Shown: positions 15,372-24,965 of the stretch, one piece after another
Layout: each line of letters starts with the position of its first letter
Numbering within the stretch: the first letter of the stretch is position 1
NCBI GenBank assembly: GCA_903845455.1
Contig: CAIMXN010000198.1
Span: 1 to 29,878, forward strand
Direction of reading: 5' to 3'
DNA from: an uncultured beta proteobacterium
GTDB taxonomy: Bacteria; Pseudomonadota; Gammaproteobacteria; Burkholderiales; Burkholderiaceae
Length of the DNA stretch: 29,878 bases
The notes under the pieces: model-generated
The model's input: the letters and a program-made list of their open reading frames with translations, nothing else
What the model was told of the DNA's origin: nothing
Databases searched by the model: none
Translations under genes and position numbers: made by a program

Positions 15372-18300
15372 ATGAATAAATTCATTCAATCCCTAAAAAA
15401 TAGCGCCAATCAGGTGAGCCGCTTCTTTGGGCAAATCTTATTTATCCTGGGTTTAATACTTGAATTTCTCCAGAGTGCTGGCGGCGCTTTATATAAGGTC
15501 CTTAAAAATGATCTATTGAGTCTGCAGCGTGCCATTTGGGGCTCACGTGCTGAGATGAAAGACCGTTCTATTGATGTGGTTGGAATGGCGAAAGGGCAAT
15601 CAAAGCTGTTGCTGCAAAAAGCCAAACCACAATATTGGTTGCCACTGCTACGCCAGAATTATGCTCAAGCAAAGTTAACGTTTGCAAAAGAGTGGGCTGC
15701 TTTTCATGAAGATATGGGCCGCTTATCTGTTCGGATAAAGCAGATTAGAAATCCTACAGATGCACAACGTGCAGTGGGCTTGCTTTCTCCTTTTGCTGGC
15801 GAACGCACCACCATCATTGCAGCGAGCATTGTGATCAACTTGCTCGCTTTGGCATTCCCTTTGCTGATGTTGCAACTGTACGATCGTATTTTGCCGCATC
15901 AATCATTAGATACCTTAGGGCTTGTGGCTGTAGCCGTTGGCTTGGCGGTGGCGCTTGAGTCGATTGTGCGTGCGCTGCGGTCTTTTACGACCGCTTGGAT
16001 CTCAGCTCGCTTTGAACATCGTGCCATGCTGGCTGTGGCAGAGCGTACTTTGGCAGAACCATTGCATGAGTTTGAGCGTAAAGGGACGGGTACGGTGGTA
16101 GACGGCTTTAAGTCTGTCTCCACTTTGAAGTACCACTACTCAGGTCAAACCTTTCAGCAGTTGATGGACTTGCCGTTTACTGTACTTTATGTTGCCATTG
16201 TCTTTATTTTGAGCCCTTGGGTAGGTCTCCTGTTGCTTGTAGGTTATTTCATTTTCATTTGCATCACTTGGAGAAATGGACAACAAGACCCTGAGTTGAT
16301 CAAAGAACAAAAACAAGCTGATCTGCGCCGCGCGAATTTCTTAAATGAAACTTTGGGCAATGTGCATACCTTGAAGTCAATGACGATGGAGTCATTGATG
16401 CTCAGAAGGTATGAGCGCTTGCAAGAGGGTTGTGCACGCATTATGTCCAAGGTGACTTATGCATTAGATATGTCGTCGGGGATCGGTAATATTTTTTCAC
16501 CCTTGATGAATACCTTGGTAGTGGCGCTTGGCGCTTGGTTGGTGATTACTGGGCATTTAACCAATGGTGAATTAGCGGCTTGTATTTTGTTGGGTATGCG
16601 CTCGCTTGCGCCCCTGCAACGCTTGGGTGGCATGTGGGCTAAGTATCAACAAGATGAAGTACTCAGGGATAACCTAGCTGAAATCTTGAAGCAACCGGGT
16701 TTGGTAGTTCATCCGCGCTCATTTGATGTAACACCTAAGGTAGTGGATCGCCCCTTGCAGCCTGCGAGCCTGCAGTTTGACAATGTTTCTTATGGCTTTC
16801 CTGGCTTAAAGACCAAGCTATTTGAGAATCTCTCATTACAGATTGGCGCGGGTGAGTGCGTGGCGATCAAGGGCGAGAGCGGTTCTGGCCGCAGTACCTT
16901 ATTGCAATTAATGGCCGGTATTTTGATGCCGACTTCCGGTACGGTAGCTATTGATGGACAGTTGATTACTGATATTGATGTCAACCGCATGACTGAAAAA
17001 GTAGCCTATCTGCCGCAAAAGGCTGTGATGTTTGAGGGTTCACTATTAGATAACGTCAGTGTTTTTGACCCTGCTCGAGTGGATCGTGCCTTAGGAACTG
17101 CTAAGAGCTTAGGTCTAGGTGATTTTGTTTCAAAAATGCCTAGAGGTTGGGATTCGATTGTTGGTGATATGGCCGCGGACTCTTTACCACCAGGCTATCG
17201 TCAACGCATTGCGATTGTGCGCGCACTCTCCAATCAGCCTAATATTATTTTGTTCGATGATGCAACCTCGGTCATGGACTCTGAAGGCGACGCAGTATTT
17301 TTACGTTTTCTGGAAGCAGTCCGCGGCAAGGTAACAGTCGTGATTGTTTCTCAACGACCTTCCTTCTTGCGCCTAGCTAATCGTACGATGTATCTCCAGG
17401 AGGGCAAATTGCTCGATGTGGAGCCAGGGAAGATTAGCTCTATACGTGAAGCCAGTAATGCAACAACCTCCTTGCCAGGAATGATTGGCTCGCAAGGGGC
17501 TACTTCCAGCTATCACGCTATCCCCAATGGGGAATATTTTGACTCACCCTTTAAGAGCGGGCATTTAGACCGAGACCGCTGGAAGCACACTGATGAAACT
17601 GTCGCTGGCAGTTTTAAGTTCAAGACAGATTTATCGGGTTGCCTATCTTTACTTCTTAGATTGATGAATGCACGTGGTACTTCGCGTGAAGTAGCAGAGG
17701 CTCTGCCGTACTACGCAGATAGTTTGGATTTAACGAGCTTTCATAATGCTATGTCGCAGCTTGGTTACGTGACCAATGAAGTGCAGTGTGAACTAGGTGC
17801 ACTCGAGCCGCGCTCACTGCCATGCCTATTTGTGCCGAATGAAGAAACTCCCGCCTTTATTGTGATGGGCAAAATTGCCAACCAAATGCGCGTGGGCGAT
17901 ATAGAGAGTAGTGAAGGTCGACTTGAGTCAAATCTGCAGATGCAAGGCAGGGCATTCTTTTATGAGCTGGCGGAAATTAATTTGCACGATCAACGCTCAT
18001 GGGTCGGCCGGATTGTCAGGCGCTTCACCCCCTTGATTGGTCAAGCAACTATTTCAGCATTGGCATCAGGCTTGATCATGATGGCTGGTCCGATTTTTCT
18101 GATGATTGTTTACTCCACCGTGATTCCGTCTGGTGCAAAAGATACTTTGCTCTATCTTTCCATCGGTGCAGCAATTGCATTGGTGGCGGGTTATCACTTT
18201 ATGAAACATCGTGCCAATATTTTGGCTTACATCGCTGGGCGGATTGAATATTTATTTGGCGCCACCATCTTGCAACAAGTATTGAATATGTCGCCGTCAT

Positions 18301-19676
18301 ATACCGAGAGAGCATCAGTAGGATCGCAAACAGCGCGCTTACAAAGTTTTGAAGCCATTCGTGACATGTTTACTGGTCCGTTGGCATCCACCTTATTAGA
18401 ATCGCCTGCTACATTAGTGTTGCTCATTGCGCTATCGATCATCAATCCAATTTCCTTGCTCATCTTTATTGTGATGATTGCAGTGTATGCACTCTTGTAT
18501 TGGATCTTTGCCGACCAAACTCATCATCGGGTTGCTTCTGTTGGGCGCGCCATTACCAAGCGTAATGAATTCATGGTGGAGATGGTTGGCAAGATGCGCA
18601 TTATTCACGAGTGTGGCGCGCAAGGTTTGTGGTTGGAACGTTTCCGTGAGATTTCTGCGAATGCCACCATGGCATCCTATAAAGCAGAGCAGCTTTCATC
18701 CTTATTGGTTGCGATCTCCTATTTTGTGATGATGCTTTCTGCGCTACTCATTATTTCTGCTACGGTGCCAGCGGTCATCATGCAAGTAGTTTCTTCAGGC
18801 GCCTTGATTGCTTCGATGCTCTTGATGTGGCGCGTGTTGAACCCAATCCAAACTATCTTTACAAACATGACCCGTATCGAGCGTGTGCGCAATGCTACTC
18901 GCCAAATTGATAGCCTGATGAAGATTCAGGGTGAGCGCCAAGAGACCACCACATCTTTGGTATCACGGGGTCTTGAAGGCCGCATTGATTTTGCGCGGGT
19001 CTCTTTCCGCTATTCCTTAAATGTTGATCCAGCACTCATTGGGGTGGAGTTCCGTATTAACCCGGGTGATTTAGTGGCCATTAGTGGGCCTAATGGTGGT
19101 GGTAAATCAACACTCCTCAAACTGATTTTGGGAATGTATCAACCGCAAGCAGGTTCGATCTTGATTGATAACGTTGATATCCGCCAGTTGGATCCTTTGG
19201 AGTTACGCCGTATCGTAGGTTATGCCCCACAAGACACGCAATTATTCCGCGCTACCATTGCACAGAATTTGCGTTTAGCAAGACCTGATGCAACCGATGA
19301 TGAGGTCTATCAGTCGCTAGAAATGGCGGGTGCCTTAGAGCAGATTTTGGCCTTACCTAGAGGTATTGACTATCGGGTTGGCGACAACACCAATGAGTTG
19401 CCATCCAGCTTGAAACAAAAACTATCCCTGGCACGTGCTTATTTAACCCGTGCTCCCATCATGTTATTTGATGAGCCAGGGGCTGGTCTAGATGACTATG
19501 GTGATCAGAAGTTTGTGGAAACTTTGCAAGCCCTGAAAGGCAAGGCAACTGTGCTCTTTATTAGTCATCGTCCAAGTCATATCCGTTTGGCAGATACCTT
19601 GTTGGTATTAGATAAGGGTTATCTGAGAGCTGCCGGACCACCTGATGTGCTGTTAAAACAACCTAGTGCTGCCTGA
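15372..19676 (+). CDS. Fused double type I secretion ABC exporter (TMD-NBD-C39-like-TMD-NBD)
   Basis: Inner-membrane ATPase of the exporter, 1434 aa: two half-transporters in one chain, about twice the usual T1SS ABC size. Residues 1-140 are an unassigned N-terminus; TMD1 about 145-430; NBD1 about 470-690. NBD1 is degenerate: Walker A has R507 instead of Lys (GESGSGRST), the signature reads LPPGYRQR, Walker B ends D629-D630 rather than Asp-Glu, and the H-loop has Q661. Residues about 745-870 resemble a C39-like, non-catalytic peptidase domain (GCLSLLLRLMNARG, SLPCLFVPNEE). TMD2 is about 885-1170. NBD2 is canonical in Walker A (G1239-PNGGG-K1245-ST), Walker B (D1367-E1368) and H1399, though its signature is also weak (LPSSLKQK). 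ATP hydrolysis is therefore expected mainly at one site. Sits between the tolC-like gene and the hlyD-like gene. Confidence 0.94.
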   Translation: MNKFIQSLKNSANQVSRFFGQILFILGLILEFLQSAGGALYKVLKNDLLSLQRAIWGSRAEMKDRSIDVVGMAKGQSKLLLQKAKPQYWLPLLRQNYAQAKLTFAKEWAAFHEDMGRLSVRIKQIRNPTDAQRAVGLLSPFAGERTTIIAASIVINLLALAFPLLMLQLYDRILPHQSLDTLGLVAVAVGLAVALESIVRALRSFTTAWISARFEHRAMLAVAERTLAEPLHEFERKGTGTVVDGFKSVSTLKYHYSGQTFQQLMDLPFTVLYVAIVFILSPWVGLLLLVGYFIFICITWRNGQQDPELIKEQKQADLRRANFLNETLGNVHTLKSMTMESLMLRRYERLQEGCARIMSKVTYALDMSSGIGNIFSPLMNTLVVALGAWLVITGHLTNGELAACILLGMRSLAPLQRLGGMWAKYQQDEVLRDNLAEILKQPGLVVHPRSFDVTPKVVDRPLQPASLQFDNVSYGFPGLKTKLFENLSLQIGAGECVAIKGESGSGRSTLLQLMAGILMPTSGTVAIDGQLITDIDVNRMTEKVAYLPQKAVMFEGSLLDNVSVFDPARVDRALGTAKSLGLGDFVSKMPRGWDSIVGDMAADSLPPGYRQRIAIVRALSNQPNIILFDDATSVMDSEGDAVFLRFLEAVRGKVTVVIVSQRPSFLRLANRTMYLQEGKLLDVEPGKISSIREASNATTSLPGMIGSQGATSSYHAIPNGEYFDSPFKSGHLDRDRWKHTDETVAGSFKFKTDLSGCLSLLLRLMNARGTSREVAEALPYYADSLDLTSFHNAMSQLGYVTNEVQCELGALEPRSLPCLFVPNEETPAFIVMGKIANQMRVGDIESSEGRLESNLQMQGRAFFYELAEINLHDQRSWVGRIVRRFTPLIGQATISALASGLIMMAGPIFLMIVYSTVIPSGAKDTLLYLSIGAAIALVAGYHFMKHRANILAYIAGRIEYLFGATILQQVLNMSPSYTERASVGSQTARLQSFEAIRDMFTGPLASTLLESPATLVLLIALSIINPISLLIFIVMIAVYALLYWIFADQTHHRVASVGRAITKRNEFMVEMVGKMRIIHECGAQGLWLERFREISANATMASYKAEQLSSLLVAISYFVMMLSALLIISATVPAVIMQVVSSGALIASMLLMWRVLNPIQTIFTNMTRIERVRNATRQIDSLMKIQGERQETTTSLVSRGLEGRIDFARVSFRYSLNVDPALIGVEFRINPGDLVAISGPNGGGKSTLLKLILGMYQPQAGSILIDNVDIRQLDPLELRRIVGYAPQDTQLFRATIAQNLRLARPDATDDEVYQSLEMAGALEQILALPRGIDYRVGDNTNELPSSLKQKLSLARAYLTRAPIMLFDEPGAGLDDYGDQKFVETLQALKGKATVLFISHRPSHIRLADTLLVLDKGYLRAAGPPDVLLKQPSAA

Positions 19677-19717
19677 AGTAAATATTAATAAACCATTTCA
19701 CAAAACGAGTTGACACT

Positions 19718-20923
19718 ATGAGTACGCAACCAGATATGAATCCAGACGATAAAGCCAAGCTAATTTTGGGCGGGCGCACTGATAACTATGTTGCGAAAGC
19801 AATATTGTTAGAAGAGGCATCTCCTCCGGCCTATATGCGCACAACGGTGAAGCTAGTTAGCTATGCCATTGGCGTCTTCTTCTTGTGGTCTTTATTTGCT
19901 ACCTTGGATGTCGTGGCTCTGGCCCCTGGTCAAATCATGCCGATTCAGGCTGTTAAGGTCATTCAACACGTAGACGGTGGGCGGATTGCCACCATTGACG
20001 TAGTCGATGGGCAGGCAGTGATTCAAGGTCAGGTATTAATGCGTTTAAATTCCACAGAGGCAGGGGCAGAGTACCAAACCCTGGCTGCGAAGTACTGGAA
20101 TCTGTATGCCCGCGTAGAGCGTTTGCGGGCACTCTTAAGCGACCGGCCAGCAGATTTTTCGAAGATTCCTGATGAATTTGGTGATATGGTGAAAGAGCAA
20201 GAGTTCACTCTTAAAACCTCCAAGGATCAAATTAGCCAACTTCAAAATGAGATCAAGATCTTAGGTGAGGTCAGTGCTATTCGTAGTGATTTGGCAAAAG
20301 AAAAGTTAGCAACGCGTGTTGCAGCTCTCGATGCACAGCGTAGCTTGAGTCAAGCGCAAGCAGAGTTGCTACGTTATCGCCGTACCAATATGGACGATCT
20401 GAATAATTCAAGTTCTGAGTTAGCGCAAACAGAAGAGCAATTGACCAAGTTGCGCGATCGTTTAGATCGGGTTGATGTGATTTCACCGGTAGATGGCGTG
20501 GTGCAGGATTTGAAATTCCGTACAGTGGGTGGGGTTGTGCCTCCTGGTGCCACCTTAATGAACGTGATTCCTTTGGATGGCAAGATGCATGCTGAGGTTA
20601 GAGTATCTCCAACGGATATTGGCTTTGTTAAAAAAGGTCAGGCGGCGCGCTTAAAGATCGGTACATTTGATTTCATGCGCTATGGCACGATTAGCGGCTC
20701 AGTCTCGATGGTTTCACCATACAGCACTTTGGATGAGAAGCAACAACCTTTCTTTAAGGTCATTGTGAGTTTGCCCCAAACCTTTGTGGGTAATAGTGAA
20801 GATAAAACCATTGATCCAGGCATGACAGTCCAGGCCGATATTGTGACTGATCACCAATCGGTCTTGAGATATCTGCTACGTCCGATCTTTGTTGCGTTTA
20901 AGCAAGGTATGCGAGAGCGCTAA
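19718..20923 (+). CDS. HlyD-family type I secretion periplasmic adaptor
   Basis: Membrane-fusion protein joining the ABC exporter to the outer-membrane channel, 401 aa. A short cytoplasmic N-terminus is followed by one transmembrane helix (about 43-62), a lipoyl half (ALAPGQIMPIQAVKVIQHVDGGRI and VVDGQAVIQGQVLMRL), a periplasmic helical hairpin of about 110-255, the second lipoyl half (DVISPVDGVVQDL) and a beta-barrel ending in MTVQADIVT. The C-terminal GMRER is like other HlyD proteins (GLRER and similar). It lies 41 bp after the ABC gene. The helical hairpin is shorter than in E. coli HlyD, consistent with a NodT-type outer channel. Confidence 0.93.
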   Translation: MSTQPDMNPDDKAKLILGGRTDNYVAKAILLEEASPPAYMRTTVKLVSYAIGVFFLWSLFATLDVVALAPGQIMPIQAVKVIQHVDGGRIATIDVVDGQAVIQGQVLMRLNSTEAGAEYQTLAAKYWNLYARVERLRALLSDRPADFSKIPDEFGDMVKEQEFTLKTSKDQISQLQNEIKILGEVSAIRSDLAKEKLATRVAALDAQRSLSQAQAELLRYRRTNMDDLNNSSSELAQTEEQLTKLRDRLDRVDVISPVDGVVQDLKFRTVGGVVPPGATLMNVIPLDGKMHAEVRVSPTDIGFVKKGQAARLKIGTFDFMRYGTISGSVSMVSPYSTLDEKQQPFFKVIVSLPQTFVGNSEDKTIDPGMTVQADIVTDHQSVLRYLLRPIFVAFKQGMRER

Positions 20924-20976
20924 GCGAAACCCCATGTTTTCATCTCTTATCTTGGCGATGGCACTGCTGATAGATC

Positions 20977-22695
20977 ATGGCAACATTGAAAAATAGCCCT
21001 GAAAAAGGTCCATCTCTATCCGAACGCCAACAGCAAATATTAGGGCTGTTGGCGGAAGGAAAAAGTAATAAAGAAATCGCTGCTGATTTAGAGATTGAGC
21101 AGGGGACCGTCAAACAGCACCTCTTTGTGCTGTTTCGTAAACTGGGCGTTGTCAGTCGTGCGAAAGCAGCGGTCGTGGCAGAGCAGCTACTTAAAACCTC
21201 TAATGGACGTCGCTCTGAAGTCGCGAGCTCTAAAGTGCCCACCTATAAAAAAGGCCATGCCGTTAAAAAGGCTGAACGGTATCAGTGGCGTTTAATTTCT
21301 GCAGTGAGTTTAGCTTTGCCAGACTTCGTTGCTGCTGCTACGAGCTTTGAAGCGATTTCTTTACGCAACCATTTTTTAGCCGATTTTCAGGCACGCGCAG
21401 CTGCTTTGCTGGAAAGTCTCGATGGGCAATTCTCTATTACGCCCGATGGTGGTTTGGTAGCCTGGTTTGGACATCCCAAGACCCATCTCGATGATACGGA
21501 TCGGACTACCTATTTTGCTCAATGCATGTATGAATGGATGCAGGCTTATGTCCAAATAAATCAACCTGCTTTTGACGGAGTCGGTAAAGTAGATTTGGGA
21601 GTAGGTGTCGCCTCACATCCCGAGTTAGTAGAAGAGGGTGTGGAAAGTTTGTATTCAGCCGATGCGTTTCGCAAAGCGACTTTATTAGCGCAGCATTCAA
21701 AAATTGTTCATCGCCCTTTATCAGACTTATTGACTAAAAAATTATCAGCCAACTCCTTATCCTGGATGGATATTCGGACGCGCGAAGGTGGCAAAGCTAT
21801 TCAGGTACGCAATGTCGGTGAAATTTGTGCGATTGGTTCAGCCACGGGCGCTTTAGTTGATAGTAGTGCGCAATGGGGCGGCCTGCCATTTATGAATAGC
21901 ATCTGTGAAGGTGTTAAAGAGAGTGTGGCTCAATGGCTCTCAGTAGAATCTTGGCCGCCTTTAGCAGCTAGCTCATTAATGGATGCCATGGGAAATTTTG
22001 CCTATGCCAAGGGCATTCGCTTATTACGCCTGAGGGCTCCTAGTAATCAACGCCGTGATCGTTTGCTTGCCAGTTACATCAAGCAGATTGAAGTGCTCTT
22101 TGAGGCTTTAGGTTTAGAAGAAAAAAAGATCTACAGCACGGGAGGTGAGCGCATTGCAGGTTTATTAGGAGTGATTGCGCAGTCAGGCCCACTCATGGTC
22201 GAGTTGTATGGCTTAAAAACGCTGGATTCTTTTAAAGCGCTGCTTGGAGAAGCCAGTTTAGATTTGTTAGCGGCTCGCCCCATTATTTTTGTAACGGCTA
22301 ATCTTCCTCAGACAGGCAATAAACAAACGTGTGTGCGTCTGCTTGGATCTAGGCCACATGAACAACCCTTTACACGTACCTTCACAATGACGCAGCCGGA
22401 GATCACCACTTTTCCAGAAGGTATTCAGGTCGATTTTCAGGCGATGCTCGATAGTCTTTCTGAGGCGTCGAGAGCTATTTTGATAAAAGCAGCAGAGGAT
22501 ACCAGTCAGTCACTTGCAAGCTGTATTACCCAGGAGTGCGATTCACATCACAAAGCCCAGGCATGTATTCATGAGTTAACCAGCTTAGGACTCATTGTCC
22601 CGGGAATCGGGGGCGGTTTTGAATTTAGGGATAGCTCAACCATTGAGGCTATCCACCGCCTTGGTGCCAGTCCTTTAGAGATGCATAAAGAATAA
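20977..22695 (+). CDS. LuxR-type HTH fused to degenerate class III cyclase-like region, unknown C-terminal domain
   Basis: Predicted cytoplasmic regulator, 572 aa. Residues 13-70 are a LuxR/GerE HTH (LSERQQQILGLLAEGKSNKEIAADLEIEQGTVKQHL, split here only for description). Residues about 105-265 follow the layout of class III cyclases (LLESLDGQF..PDGGLVAWFGHP, then an acidic DD, and VDLGVGVASHPEL), but the metal-binding Asp residues and the GDG, GDT.N..R catalytic motifs are not there; the GDG position reads DGG. I infer a pseudo-cyclase that may bind a ligand or a partner. Residues 290-572 are unrecognised; they sit where AAA/STAND ATPase domains often follow cyclases but have no P-loop. It is 53 bp after the hlyD-like gene and 4 bp before the ClpP-like gene, so probably in the operon. 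Confidence 0.78.
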   Translation: MATLKNSPEKGPSLSERQQQILGLLAEGKSNKEIAADLEIEQGTVKQHLFVLFRKLGVVSRAKAAVVAEQLLKTSNGRRSEVASSKVPTYKKGHAVKKAERYQWRLISAVSLALPDFVAAATSFEAISLRNHFLADFQARAAALLESLDGQFSITPDGGLVAWFGHPKTHLDDTDRTTYFAQCMYEWMQAYVQINQPAFDGVGKVDLGVGVASHPELVEEGVESLYSADAFRKATLLAQHSKIVHRPLSDLLTKKLSANSLSWMDIRTREGGKAIQVRNVGEICAIGSATGALVDSSAQWGGLPFMNSICEGVKESVAQWLSVESWPPLAASSLMDAMGNFAYAKGIRLLRLRAPSNQRRDRLLASYIKQIEVLFEALGLEEKKIYSTGGERIAGLLGVIAQSGPLMVELYGLKTLDSFKALLGEASLDLLAARPIIFVTANLPQTGNKQTCVRLLGSRPHEQPFTRTFTMTQPEITTFPEGIQVDFQAMLDSLSEASRAILIKAAEDTSQSLASCITQECDSHHKAQACIHELTSLGLIVPGIGGGFEFRDSSTIEAIHRLGASPLEMHKE

Positions 22696-22699
22696 TCTG

Positions 22700-23578
22700 A
22701 TGAGCCGCTCAATCTTCCATCGCTCTCAATGTCAATTGGTTTTGGCCAGCTTGCTCGTTATGGTGAGCTCGCTTGTATTCGCAAGTCAAGCACCATTGAA
22801 TACGCTGACCCTGCAGGGTGAGGGCCTTGCAAAACCAGGCAGTGCTACTGAAACGATTACCGAGCTTGATGATCGTGCAGATCGAGTAGTGGTGATTGGC
22901 ATTCAAGGCACTATTTCAAAAAATATCTTAGGGTCAATTCGTCAAGCACTTCCTAAAGTGAGGGGTGATGCTATTCCAGCAGGCTTAATTGTTTTATTAG
23001 ACTCGGCAGGTGGTGATGGTGTGGCGGCAATGGAAATCGGCAGACTCTTACGCAAAGCCAATGCCCATGTATTTGTGACGGGCCAATGTGCGAGCGCTTG
23101 TATTTTGGTTTTAGCTAGCGGAGTCGTGCGTGCAGCACCCGCTTATTCGATTGGGGTTCATCGAGGCCGCATTACGATGAGTGATGCCAATGCCAAGATT
23201 CTGAAAGAGGTGGACATCAATACCAATCCTGCTGCTAAACGCTTATTAGAAAATTTTGAGAAAACAGTCCCCGTGTATTTTTCAGAAATGGGCATGCCGC
23301 CGGATTTATTCATGGTGATGCAATCACATGAATATAAAGGGGTCTATCGCTTAAGCAGTGAAGAGATTGTTTTTTATGGCTTGAGTGGCTTTGACCCTGA
23401 CTATTTGAGTAAGCGCGCTCAGCAGTTTGCAGAATTCAAAGGACCCTATCGAATGGATAAGGATGAGTTACACCGTCGTACCCTGAAAGTAGCATCTCGT
23501 TGCGCAGAGTTCGATCACGAACATACTGCCTTCATCAATTGCTACAAAAAAGTGCTAAAAGATCCTTACCTGAACTAA
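22700..23578 (+). CDS. ClpP/crotonase-fold periplasmic protease-like protein (COG3904-type)
   Basis: Exported 292-aa protein with an N-terminal signal sequence (hydrophobic 12-28, likely cleavage after the ASQA region). The core 60-160 has a ClpP/SppA-like pattern: VVVIGIQGTI, LIVLLDSAGGDGVAAMEIGRLL, then GQCASACILVLASG with S132 at the nucleophile position and H154 in SIGVHRG about 22 residues on, as in ClpP-type Ser-His pairs. I recall this arrangement from COG3904 periplasmic proteins, whose substrates are not known to me. It starts 4 bp after the pseudo-cyclase stop, so translation is probably coupled. In this operon it could process or quality-control the exported adhesin or its barrel partner (inference). 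Confidence 0.72.
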   Translation: MSRSIFHRSQCQLVLASLLVMVSSLVFASQAPLNTLTLQGEGLAKPGSATETITELDDRADRVVVIGIQGTISKNILGSIRQALPKVRGDAIPAGLIVLLDSAGGDGVAAMEIGRLLRKANAHVFVTGQCASACILVLASGVVRAAPAYSIGVHRGRITMSDANAKILKEVDINTNPAAKRLLENFEKTVPVYFSEMGMPPDLFMVMQSHEYKGVYRLSSEEIVFYGLSGFDPDYLSKRAQQFAEFKGPYRMDKDELHRRTLKVASRCAEFDHEHTAFINCYKKVLKDPYLN

Positions 23579-23597
23579 CAATAATATATAAATCATA

Positions 23598-24965
23598 GTG
23601 ACTCATTTTTCTTACCTCTCCCGTCTTCAAGCAGAACCCAAAGGCTCGCGCTTGATAAGGCATGCGTTTTGCGCGCTGGCCTTGTGCCTACTTGGAAATG
23701 TTGCGATGGCAGCCGTTTCTGATGAAATGAAAGTCCTGATCGAAAAGGGTAAAGCGAAAGAGGCTTATGAGTTGGGCAATCAACATCCTGAACTCATGGG
23801 AGAAACCCTCTTTGATTATTACTATGGTGTTGCTGCAGTGGATTCAGGGCGCATCTCTCTGGGTGTACTTTCTTTAGAGCGTGTTTTGTTAGCAGATCCC
23901 AATAATGATTTAGTCCGCCTCGAGTTGGCGCGCGCCTATTTTGCTTTAGGTGAATACCAAAGAGCTAGAGAAGAATTTGAGGAAGTAAAAAAACATCAAC
24001 CGCCAGCGGGCGTGCAGGCAACAATTACGACCTACTTAGATGCCATCAAAGAAAAAGAAGGGCGTTATAAACCCGTCTATGGTGCTTATGTAGAACTGGG
24101 TATTGGTTATAACAATAATGTGAACACCGCAGCTGCTATTAATAATATTATTTTGCCGTATTGGGGTCCAGTATTCCTCTCCCCAAGTGCCTTACCTCAG
24201 CATTCGATGTTTAGTTATGACAGTGTTGGTTTAAATACAGTCATACCGATTGATACCAATGTGAGTGGCTTCGTTAACGTCAATACTAGCCAGCAACGCT
24301 ACGCACAAGTGAATGGCTATAACTTAGACGTGAGTAATGCCACCACTGGGGTGAAGTATGTGGATGGCCCTAATTTATATAAAATCCTGGCCTTTGGTAG
24401 TGTGGCTAGGCTTGATCAAATCCCTGTCCCAAATACTGCCGGCGGTGGAGGGGAGTATGTTCGCCAACTCACTAATACTCAATCGATCATTCTGGGTGGT
24501 GGTAGTACACGCATGAACTACGCCACTCAATATAGCGCTTATGACTCGACCTTGAATGTCGGTACGGTTGGCTATCGCAAGGCTTTTCCAACCACCAAGT
24601 GGAAGCCTGTACTAGATTTTGGGGCAAACTATGCCAGTCAAATAAACACTTCTAACCGACCTGACTTAGCACGTCATATTGGCGGTGGAACCGCTCAACT
24701 GAGTTTAGTTCCTACCGATAAGTGGGGCGTGACTGTGGGTATGGGCTATGCCCGGAGTAATTATCAAGCCGCAGACATTGTTTACCAAACTGGTCGAGGA
24801 GATAACCTATTCTCCGGAAATGCGGTACTGCAATATAAACTCACCAAAGAACTGAGTGCTCGCTTAGAGGCAACGTATTACAACAATACCTCCAATTTAT
24901 CGCTTTACCAGTATCAGCAGTGGACAGGAGCCCTAAAACTCCGCTACGATTGGAGTTCGAACTAA
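23598..24965 (+). CDS. TPR plus outer-membrane beta-barrel protein, Slam-like
   Basis: Outer-membrane protein of 455 aa, starting at GTG 23598, the only start that keeps the signal peptide (ALALCLLGNVAMA, cleavage about residue 39). Residues 40-150 are TPR-like helices (LFDYYYGVAAVDSGRISLG, DLVRLELARAYFALGEYQRA). Residues about 160-455 are alternating amphipathic strands with many Tyr/Asn and Gly, ending in ALKLRYDWSSN, as expected of a barrel. A TPR head on a roughly 14-strand barrel is the layout of Slam (DUF560) surface-protein translocons, which makes Slam-like the best guess; a generic TPR-porin is the alternative. It overlaps the next gene by one base (TAATG), which strongly links the two functionally. 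Confidence 0.72.
   Translation: MTHFSYLSRLQAEPKGSRLIRHAFCALALCLLGNVAMAAVSDEMKVLIEKGKAKEAYELGNQHPELMGETLFDYYYGVAAVDSGRISLGVLSLERVLLADPNNDLVRLELARAYFALGEYQRAREEFEEVKKHQPPAGVQATITTYLDAIKEKEGRYKPVYGAYVELGIGYNNNVNTAAAINNIILPYWGPVFLSPSALPQHSMFSYDSVGLNTVIPIDTNVSGFVNVNTSQQRYAQVNGYNLDVSNATTGVKYVDGPNLYKILAFGSVARLDQIPVPNTAGGGGEYVRQLTNTQSIILGGGSTRMNYATQYSAYDSTLNVGTVGYRKAFPTTKWKPVLDFGANYASQINTSNRPDLARHIGGGTAQLSLVPTDKWGVTVGMGYARSNYQAADIVYQTGRGDNLFSGNAVLQYKLTKELSARLEATYYNNTSNLSLYQYQQWTGALKLRYDWSSN

Noticed and set aside
16872..17354. Sequencing error behind the degenerate NBD1 motifs
   Set aside because: Changes at Walker A, signature, Walker B and H-loop are separate in-frame substitutions with an otherwise intact reading frame, which argues for real divergence.
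24920..24964. Upstream in-frame start for the FecR gene
   Set aside because: It lies inside the Slam-like gene and adds charged residues before the signal peptide; ATG 24965 overlapping the stop is a better start.
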